Below are positions 9,641-15,707 of a DNA stretch of 55,624 nucleotides, piece by piece; position 1 is the first letter of the stretch, and every line of letters starts with the position of its first letter. The notes below the pieces were generated by a model. That model ran no database searches. It was not told the origin of the DNA and saw only the letters and a program-made list of their open reading frames with translations. The position numbers and the translations under genes are program-made. The DNA is from Anaerolineales bacterium UBA5195. Its GTDB lineage: Bacteria > Chloroflexota > Anaerolineae > Anaerolineales > Villigracilaceae. The stretch spans positions 1-55,624 of the forward strand of contig DHVZ01000035.1 in the NCBI GenBank assembly GCA_002412925.1. The letters run 5' to 3'.

Positions 9641-10072
9641 ATGACCTGTTCCCCTGCCCACCTGGCCCAGCAAGTCCGCGAAAAAGGGTTCCGCCTGACC
9701 CCCCAGCGCCTGGCGCTTATGACTGTTTTACACGCTGCGGATGGGCATCTTTCGGCCACCGAAATTTATGCCCAAGTCCACACCTCCACACCCGGGCTGA
9801 CGGAACCAACCGTTTACCGCACGCTCGATTTTTTGGCGCAAAATGAGTTGGTGCGGGTCACTCACGCTCGTGGCGGAAAATTGCAATATGAACTGGCGCG
9901 TCACCAGCATCATCATCTTGTCTGTTCCATGTGCGGACAGGAACAAGAAGTTTCACAGGCGCAATTGCAGGCGATTTATGACCAGGTGGAACAGATTACC
10001 GGTTACCGCCTGACGGAAAGCCACCTGACCTTCACGGGTTTGTGCCCGCAGTGTAAATCGAAAGGAGCCTAA
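9641..10072 (+). CDS. Fur-family metal-responsive repressor (Zur- or Nur-like)
   Basis: A 143-residue Fur-family regulator. The winged-helix part carries GFRLTPQRLALMTVLHA and the recognition-helix segment LTEPTVYRTLDFL. The dimer/metal half has HQHHHLVCSMCGQ and a second CPQC at the C terminus, the two CxxC pairs of the structural zinc site. I chose the ATG at 9641, which gives the normal family N terminus; an upstream in-frame ATG (9602) would add residues encoded by the operator. The stop is one base before the cbiM-like start, so regulator and transporter form one transcript. That coupling suggests the regulator senses the metal being imported, zinc, nickel or cobalt; the sequence alone does not decide which. 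Confidence 0.85.
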   Translation: MTCSPAHLAQQVREKGFRLTPQRLALMTVLHAADGHLSATEIYAQVHTSTPGLTEPTVYRTLDFLAQNELVRVTHARGGKLQYELARHQHHHLVCSMCGQEQEVSQAQLQAIYDQVEQITGYRLTESHLTFTGLCPQCKSKGA

Positions 10073-10073
10073 G

Positions 10074-11015
10074 ATGCACTACTCACCCACCCCCCTTCAC
10101 ATCCCCGACGGATTTTTGACCCTGGTCGTTGCGCTCATTTTCTGGGCCTTGACCGCCATCGCCGTTGGGATGGCGATTTCAAAAACCAACCAGGCGCTTG
10201 GTGAAAAACAAGTCCCGCTGATGGGCATCATGGCAGCCTTCATTTTTGCCGCGCAAATGCTCAACTTCCCGGTCGCAGGCGGAACCTCCGGCCATTTTCT
10301 CGGTGGGGCGCTGGCCGCCATGGTGCTTGGTCCCTGGGCCGCGATTCTGGTCATGACAGCCGTTATCGCCGTGCAGGGTTTGCTCTTCCAGGATGGCGGC
10401 CTGCTGGCGATGGGCGCAAATATTTTCAACATGGGTATCCTGACCGCCATCATCGGCTTTGGGCTGTACCGCATCGTTTCAGGTCTGCAAAATAAGACCG
10501 TCAAACTGGCGGTGGCAGGGATCGGCGCCTGGCTCTCGACGATTGCGGCGGCGCTGCTGACCTCGCTGCAACTGTGGATCAGCGGCACGTCGAGCCTGCA
10601 ACTTGTCATCCCGGCCATGCTGGGGGTGCATGTGCTGATTGGGTTGGGCGAAGCACTGATCACGGTCGCTGCGCTGGCCTTTATTTTGCAATCACGCCCC
10701 GACTTGCTCGAAGCGGACAAAGTTGCCGAAAAAGGTGGCCGCGGCTGGATTGTGGCCGGGGTGATTGTCTCGCTCATCGCCGTGCTGCTCTCGCCGCTCG
10801 CCTCGGGTGATCCCGATGGCCTGGAGCGCGTGGCCGAGGATTTCGGCTTTCTTGAAGCGGGCCTCGACGCCCCCTATCAAATCCTGCCTGATTACACCAT
10901 TCCCTTCCTGGGCGAGACAGCGCTTTCCACCATCGTGGCGGGTGTCGTTGGCGCGCTGGTGCTGCTGGGACTGATGGCCGTTCTTGGCGGCCTGCTCAAA
11001 AAGCGCACCACCTAA
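10074..11015 (+). CDS. cbiM: ECF transporter S component CbiM fused to a CbiN-like (PDGL) domain
   Basis: A 313-residue membrane protein of the CbiM/NikM family, the substrate-binding component of group I metal ECF transporters. Conserved features are HIPDGFL near the N terminus, AGGTSGHFLGG (metal-ligand histidine region) at about residues 62-72, and a C-terminal SGDPDGLERVAEDFGF, the PDGL/CbiN-like segment, followed by a last transmembrane helix. The family needs an N-terminal Met-His; here the canonical HIPDG is preceded by seven extra residues, yet the protein still begins Met-His. It is the second gene of the fur-cbiM-cbiQ-cbiO operon. Substrate is probably Co2+ or Ni2+ by family, but Zn2+ is possible given the regulator. 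Confidence 0.85.
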   Translation: MHYSPTPLHIPDGFLTLVVALIFWALTAIAVGMAISKTNQALGEKQVPLMGIMAAFIFAAQMLNFPVAGGTSGHFLGGALAAMVLGPWAAILVMTAVIAVQGLLFQDGGLLAMGANIFNMGILTAIIGFGLYRIVSGLQNKTVKLAVAGIGAWLSTIAAALLTSLQLWISGTSSLQLVIPAMLGVHVLIGLGEALITVAALAFILQSRPDLLEADKVAEKGGRGWIVAGVIVSLIAVLLSPLASGDPDGLERVAEDFGFLEAGLDAPYQILPDYTIPFLGETALSTIVAGVVGALVLLGLMAVLGGLLKKRTT

Positions 11016-11024
11016 CCTGCTGCT

Positions 11025-11819
11025 ATGCATGCTGACGCCTTCGATCGTTACTATTCGGCAGAAAGCCTCCTGCACCGTCTCGACCCGCGTGTGAAAGTGG
11101 TGGTAACGGTGCTCTTGATCCTGTCCAACGCGCTGTTGCCTGACGGCGCCTGGGCCGCTTTTGGGTTAACCTGGATTTTCCTGCTGCTGGCGAATTCAGC
11201 CTCGAACCTGGGAGTTGATTTCACCTTCCGGCGCTCCTTCATCGCCCTGCCCTTCATGCTGGTGGCCGTTTCGGCGATCTTTTCTCCTTCCGGGCAGGCC
11301 CTGGCCGAATGGACGATCGGCAGCCTGCGAATCGTCCCAACCGACGTGGGATTAATCCGCTTCGGCAGTATCCTGCTGCGGACGTGGCTCTCCGTCCAGG
11401 CTGGCATCCTGCTCGTCGCCGTGACCCAGTTCCCCGATTTGATCCACGCTTTTGAGCATTTGCGCGTTCCGGCAGTCTTGACCACCATCGTCGCCTTCCT
11501 GTACCGCTACCTGTTTGTGCTAACCGATGAAGTCCTGCGCCTGCTGCGCGCCCGCGATTCGCGCTCGGCGGCCCTGCCCGGCCAGAAAAGCGGACGTTCG
11601 GTTTTCTGGCGCGCGCAGATTGCCGGGCACATGGCCGGGCAGCTCTTCTTGCGCAGTTATGAACGTTCTGACCGCATCTACAATGCCATGCTGGCGCGCG
11701 GTTACACCGGGCAGATGCGCACCCTGCGCGCCCATCTCATGTACCGCCGCGACTGGTTCGTCTTGACGGCCAGCATCTTTGCGCTCCTGTTCTTGCAACT
11801 GATTGGAAGGATTGGCTGA
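11025..11819 (+). CDS. cbiQ: ECF transporter transmembrane T component CbiQ
   Basis: A 264-residue integral membrane protein of the EcfT/CbiQ family, which couples the ATPase to the substrate-binding component. It starts with the typical RYYS-type N terminus (FDRYYSAESLLHRLDPRVKV), has about five membrane helices, and carries the coupling segments with RARDSRSA and RSYERSDRIYNAMLARGYTG, where the Ala-Arg-Gly motif contacts CbiO. It begins nine bases after cbiM and its stop overlaps the cbiO start by one base (TGATG), indicating translational coupling. Confidence 0.88.
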   Translation: MHADAFDRYYSAESLLHRLDPRVKVVVTVLLILSNALLPDGAWAAFGLTWIFLLLANSASNLGVDFTFRRSFIALPFMLVAVSAIFSPSGQALAEWTIGSLRIVPTDVGLIRFGSILLRTWLSVQAGILLVAVTQFPDLIHAFEHLRVPAVLTTIVAFLYRYLFVLTDEVLRLLRARDSRSAALPGQKSGRSVFWRAQIAGHMAGQLFLRSYERSDRIYNAMLARGYTGQMRTLRAHLMYRRDWFVLTASIFALLFLQLIGRIG

Positions 11820-12574
11820 TGCCCGTCACCCACCCTGCTCCCCACCCGACCGTTCCAGACTATAGCTGCGATGTTTTGCAGGTCAACGATTTGCATTTCT
11901 CGTACCCCGATGGGCACGCCGCCCTGCATGGGATCAATCTCTCGCTCTGCCAGGGGGATAAAGTGGCGCTGGTCGGCCCGAATGGCGCGGGGAAAAGTAC
12001 CCTGATGCTGCACCTGAACGGGATTCTGACCGGAAAGGGTGGCCTCACCGTCGCTGGTTTGCCGGTCAATGAAAAGAACCTCCCCCAGATCCGTGCCGCT
12101 GTTGGGCTGGTCTTCCAAAATCCCGACGATCAGTTGTTCTCGCCGACTGTCTTCGAAGACGTCGCCTTTGGCCCCCTGCACATGGGCCTGCCTGAAGCCG
12201 AAGTTCGCAGCCGGGTGATGGAAGCCCTCGAAGCTGTGCGTATGGCGGCCTATGCTGACCGGCTTTCCCACCATTTGAGCGTTGGTGAAAAGAAACGTAT
12301 CGCTATTGCGACAGTTTTATCCATGCGTCCGCAACTTCTCGTGCTCGATGAGCCTTCTGCCGGTCTCGATCCGCGCGCCCGCCGGACGTTGATCCACTTG
12401 CTGAGAGATTTACCAATGACGATGCTGGTCTCATCCCACGACCTGGCGATGGTCAAGGAACTCTTCCCGCGCATTATCATCATGGACAATGGGGAAATCG
12501 TTGCCGATGGCCTGACAGCGGACCTTCTCGAAGATCAGGCCCTGTTGGAAGCGCACGGACTGGAAAAGCCGTAA
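11819..12574 (+). CDS. cbiO: ECF transporter ATPase CbiO
   Basis: A 251-residue ABC ATPase that powers the CbiMQ metal importer at the inner face of the membrane. Visible motifs are Walker A GPNGAGKST, Q-loop VFQNPDDQLFSPTV, signature LSVGEKKRIAIATVL (variant LSVGE instead of LSGGQ, as often in CbiO), Walker B LLVLDEPSAGLDP and the H-loop SSHD. It is the last gene of the operon and is followed by a strong terminator at 12614-12641. Confidence 0.9.
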   Translation: MPVTHPAPHPTVPDYSCDVLQVNDLHFSYPDGHAALHGINLSLCQGDKVALVGPNGAGKSTLMLHLNGILTGKGGLTVAGLPVNEKNLPQIRAAVGLVFQNPDDQLFSPTVFEDVAFGPLHMGLPEAEVRSRVMEALEAVRMAAYADRLSHHLSVGEKKRIAIATVLSMRPQLLVLDEPSAGLDPRARRTLIHLLRDLPMTMLVSSHDLAMVKELFPRIIIMDNGEIVADGLTADLLEDQALLEAHGLEKP

Positions 12575-12613
12575 GGGAGATGAGTAGTAAGTAAACAGGG
12601 ATATTGCAAACTG

Positions 12614-12641
12614 AAAAGAGTCCCCATTTGGGGACTCTTTT
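12614..12641. terminator. Bidirectional intrinsic terminator between cbiO and metK
   Basis: AAAAGAGTCCCC (12614-12625), loop ATTT, GGGGACTCTTTT (12630-12641): a perfect 12-bp stem with flanking A and T tracts. It can stop both the plus-strand cbi operon and the minus-strand metK transcript. Confidence 0.85.
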
Positions 12642-12675
12642 CTTGTTTACCTGTGTACTTGTCTACTTGCTACTT

Positions 12676-13881
12676 TTACAGCCCTGCCGCCTTCCTCATG
12701 TCTGCGGCTTTGTCCGTGTTTTCCCAGGAGAATTGGACATCATCGCGGCCAAAGTGACCGTAGGCAGCCGTCTGGCGGTAGATCGGGCGGCGCAGGTCCA
12801 GGTCACGGATGATCGCGCCGGGGCGAAGGTCGAAATGTTCGAGGATCAACTGGCCAATCTTTTCATCGGCAATCTTGCCGGTGCCAAAGGTTTCGACGTT
12901 GACTGAAAGTGGGTGCGCCACGCCGATGGCGTAAGCAACCTGGATTTCGCAGCGGTCGGCCAGCCCGGCGGCGACCACATTCTTGGCAGCCCAACGCGCA
13001 GCGTAAGCCGCGGAACGGTCGACCTTCGTCGGGTCCTTGCCAGAGAAAGCGCCGCCGCCATGACGGCCCATGCCGCCGTAGGTGTCGACAATGATCTTCC
13101 GCCCGGTCACGCCCGCGTCGCCCATAGGGCCGCCGATCACGAAACGACCGGTCGGGTTAACGTAAATCTTGAGCATGTCATCCACCAATTCGGGAGGCAG
13201 AATCGGGTTGATGACATGCTCAATGATGGCCGCACGGATGTCTTCCTGTGAGATTTCAGGCGCGTGCTGGGTGGAAATCAACACGTTATCGATACGCTTG
13301 GGTTTGCCAAAAGCATACTCCACTGTCACCTGGCTCTTGCCATCCGGGCGCAGCCAATCCAGCGTTTCATTTTTGCGGACTTCGGCCAGGCGGCGGGTCA
13401 GTTTGTGGGCCATATAGATGGGCATGGGCATCAAGGTGGGGGTCTCGTTGCAGGCGTAGCCGAACATCATCCCCTGGTCGCCGGCGCCAATCTTGTCCAG
13501 GTCTTCCTTGTCGCCGCCCTTGGCTTCCAGGGATTGGCTGACACCCATATCAATATCCGGGCTTTGGCTGGCGATGGCTGAAAGCACGCCACAGGTGTTG
13601 CCGTCGAAGCCTTTCTTGGCGCGGTCGTAACCGATCTCGATCACAACCTTGCGGACGAGTTCGTCGAAGTTGACAAAGGCCTGGGTGGTGATCTCCCCCA
13701 ACAGCATCACGTAACCGGTCTTGGTGGCCGTTTCACAGGCGACGCGCGAGTAGGGATCCTGTTCGAAACAGGCATCCAGGACGGCGTCCGAAATTTGGTC
13801 GCACATCTTGTCGGGATGCCCTTCTGTAACGCTTTCGGATGTAAACAATAGTTTGGGTGAATTCATGAAGGTGTTGCTCAT
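12676..13881 (-). CDS. metK: S-adenosylmethionine synthetase
   Basis: A 401-residue MetK (methionine + ATP to SAM + phosphate + pyrophosphate; cytoplasmic). Signature segments are SVTEGHPDKMCDQISDA at the N terminus, GAGDQGMMFGYACNET (the ATP-binding GAGDQG motif) and GGGAFSGKDPTKVDRSAAY (the P-loop-like GGGAFSGKD motif). I chose the ATG at 13881, preceded by AAGGAG at 13896-13891; an upstream in-frame ATG at 13935 would lie inside the riboswitch expression platform. Expression is under a SAM-I riboswitch (13957-14079) and a promoter at 14138-14110, giving end-product feedback. Confidence 0.95.
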   Translation of the reverse strand: MSNTFMNSPKLLFTSESVTEGHPDKMCDQISDAVLDACFEQDPYSRVACETATKTGYVMLLGEITTQAFVNFDELVRKVVIEIGYDRAKKGFDGNTCGVLSAIASQSPDIDMGVSQSLEAKGGDKEDLDKIGAGDQGMMFGYACNETPTLMPMPIYMAHKLTRRLAEVRKNETLDWLRPDGKSQVTVEYAFGKPKRIDNVLISTQHAPEISQEDIRAAIIEHVINPILPPELVDDMLKIYVNPTGRFVIGGPMGDAGVTGRKIIVDTYGGMGRHGGGAFSGKDPTKVDRSAAYAARWAAKNVVAAGLADRCEIQVAYAIGVAHPLSVNVETFGTGKIADEKIGQLILEHFDLRPGAIIRDLDLRRPIYRQTAAYGHFGRDDVQFSWENTDKAADMRKAAGL

Positions 13882-13902
13882 TGGTTTTGGTCTCCTTAAT
13901 AG

Positions 13903-13937
13903 AAAATGCCCCTTCCGGTCAATCTGAAAGGGCATTT
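13903..13937 (-). terminator. Expression-platform terminator of the metK SAM riboswitch
   Basis: In the metK transcript AAATGCCCTTT (13937-13927) pairs with AAGGGGCATTTT (13914-13903), followed by CTATT. The hairpin lies between aptamer and metK RBS, where a SAM-bound aptamer would allow it to form. An alternative pairing of the 5' arm with the GGGCAGCC tract just upstream may be the antiterminator; that part is inference. Confidence 0.6.
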
Positions 13938-13956
13938 GCGCAGAGGCTCGGCTGCC

Positions 13957-14079
13957 CTCTCATCTTCCAGAGTATCTCTGTCGGAATTGGCACCGATTTT
14001 AGTCACCAGCAAAACACTGCTGACTAACCGGTTGTCGAGGCATCACAGGGCCGGTCCCTCCGCCTCTCTGGATAAGAGT
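13957..14079 (-). promoter_or_regulatory. SAM-I (S-box) riboswitch aptamer
   Basis: The minus strand shows the hallmark S-box order: CTCTTATCCAGAGAGGCGGA (P1/P2 with the kink-turn), GGGACCGGCCCTGTGATGCC, CGACAACCGG, a P4 hairpin, then GATGAGAG closing P1 at 13965-13957. This is a close match to the SAM-I consensus known upstream of methionine and SAM genes. It sits in the metK 5' leader about 80 bases before the start. Confidence 0.92.
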
Positions 14080-14109
14080 GCCGTATTGGGGCTATTGAAT
14101 TGTGCCGGG

Positions 14110-14138
14110 ATGTTACCACAAGACGAAAGTCGAGTCAA
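14110..14138 (-). promoter_or_regulatory. Promoter of metK
   Basis: On the minus strand TTGACT (14138-14133), a 17-base spacer and TAACAT (14115-14110) form a good vegetative promoter. Transcription would begin near 14103, about 25 bases before the riboswitch aptamer. Confidence 0.7.
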
Positions 14139-14141
14139 TCG

Positions 14142-14637
14142 GTCAGCTTCAGCTTTTTATGGCATGCTCAAATTCAAGTTTTTGGGTCACAAATACCACG
14201 AATAGGCACACGGCGCAAATTTCTTTGTGCGTTTTCGCGTCATTCATCGCATCGGGAAACAGGTCTGGCCGTATGAAGTCTGGAACTTTTTCTTTCGCGA
14301 CCGGCGGCAGCAGAACGGCCCAACGGTTGCGGAATACTGGGGAACACAGATCGAGATAGGAGAACCGCACCAGGGACAGACACTCGCCAGGGAAAAATTC
14401 GTTCATTCAGCAGGGTCTTCACAAAGTAGCTAAACAGAATCGTTGGTGGGCAGTCTGGCGTCGAAAAACCGATCACGATTTGTACGAATAACCGAATTGA
14501 TACGAATAAAACCTGAAAAGAATTGGTGATATTCGGTAATTTGTGGCATTCGTGTTTGAAAAAATCGACTTTGTGAAAGCCGTGGTTCATGCAGCTAATT
14601 CGTGGCATTCGCGATGGCGGTCTTGTATAATTTGGCT
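14142..14637. other. Intergenic stretch with decayed CACGAAT-type repeats
   Basis: No credible gene. It contains scattered copies of a short phrase of the type (A)ATTCGTGGCATTCG: on the plus strand at about 14534-14553 (AATTTGTGGCATTCGTG) and 14597-14611 (AATTCGTGGCATTCG), and in opposite orientation at about 14189-14207 (CACAAATACCACGAATAGG). Further ACGAATA words lie at about 14485-14510. These look like remnants of a dispersed short-repeat family. Confidence 0.4.
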
Positions 14638-15541
14638 ATGCCCTCAAATCAAACCGAAAACCAACACTTGCTCCGCGTCGGTCGACCGGCTGACCAGCGC
14701 GGGGGCTTCTGCTGGCTGCCCGGACTGTACACCCTGCGCCATTACCAGCGTCAATGGCTGCTCTCTGATCTCTCAGCGGGTCTGGTCCTGACCGCAGTGC
14801 TGGTTCCGGTTGGGATGGCGTATGCCGAAGCCGGTGGTTTATGCCCCCAACTTGCTCCACAACCTGCCCTATACCGCCCTGGCCGCGATCGTGATAGCCT
14901 CGGCCCTTGGCCTGTTCGAACTAAACGACCTGCGCCGCCTGTACCGCATCCAGCGCTGGGAATTCTGGCTGTCGCTCGCAGCTTTCCTCGGGGTGGCGAT
15001 CCTGGGCCCAGTGCCGGGGATGATGATTGCGATTGCGATTGCCCTGGCCGAGTTCATCTGGGATGCCTGGAGGCCGCATTTTGCCATCCTGGGCCGGGCG
15101 GAGGGAGTCAGGGGCTATCATGACCTGAAACGTTACCCGGATGCCCGGCTGATTCCGGGATTACTCCTCTTTCGCTGGGACGCGCCGCTCTTTTTTGCCA
15201 ACGCCGAGCAATTCCGCGAAGTGGTTTTGGAGGCCGTTGTCGCCGCACCTGAACCAATCGACTGGCTGGTTGTGGCGGCCGAACCGGTCACGAGCATCGA
15301 TGTGACGGCCGTTGATATGTTGAACGAATTGGATGATGCTTTGCAGCAGGCCGGGATCGAGCTGGTCTTTGCCGAGATGAAAGATCCGGTCAAAGATAAG
15401 CTGAAGCGTTTTGGCGTTTTCAATAAGTTGGGGGAACAACTCTTCTTCCACACGATTGACGAGGCCGTCAGGGCCTATCTGGAAGCCCATCCTGTTCCCT
15501 GGGATGACTGGGAGACCCGCCAGGCACAGTCGGTCGAATAA
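14638..15541 (+). pseudogene. SulP-family anion transporter gene with a large internal deletion
   Basis: The N-terminal piece starts at the ATG at 14638 and carries the SulP start: LPGLYTLRHYQ, then LSDLSAGLVLTAVLVPVGMAYAEAGGL (transmembrane helix 1). At about 14825-14835 the sequence jumps, with a frame change, to LHNLPYTALAAIVIASALGL, the last transmembrane part of SulP, and continues in the second frame through a full cytoplasmic STAS domain (FRWDAPLFFANAEQF; SIDVTAVDMLNELDDAL) to the stop at 15541. Roughly 280-300 residues of the membrane core are missing, so the gene cannot make a transporter. Promoter-like TATAAT lies six bases before the ATG. The well-preserved STAS half suggests recent decay. 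Confidence 0.82.
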
Positions 15542-15557
15542 AACGAAGCTTTTTACA

Positions 15558-15587
15558 AAAAGAGCAGACTCACTGGTCTGCTCTTTT
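15558..15587. terminator. Terminator after the sulP remnant
   Basis: AAAAGAGCAGA (15558-15568) and TCTGCTCTTTT (15577-15587) form an 11-bp stem with A/T-rich flanks, able to work in both directions. Confidence 0.75.
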
Positions 15588-15603
15588 CTTTTGGAAAATC
15601 TTT

Positions 15604-15707
15604 GGTGAATGATTTACTGATGTTACGAACCGTCCCGAAGGTTTGAACAGCAAAACAAGGTTTTTCAAGGGAGCCTTCGGGACGTTCTGCGTAAGGTGAA
15701 TGATTTA
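15604..15707. repeat. Hairpin insertion bounded by a 13-bp direct repeat
   Basis: GGTGAATGATTTA occurs at 15604-15616 and again at 15695-15707, 91 bp apart. Between them lies an inverted repeat CGTCCCGAAGG (15631-15641) / CCTTCGGGACG (15674-15684). The right copy covers the stop codon of the minus-strand PEP-synthase-like gene. This is what a small palindromic element inserted with duplication of its target would look like; alternatively the hairpin is the gene's terminator and the direct repeat arose by slippage. Confidence 0.55.

Noticed and set aside
15558..15684. Possible CRISPR from closely spaced hairpins and a direct repeat
   Set aside because: Only two copies of the 13-mer exist, with a single interval; there is no array and no cas gene in the window.
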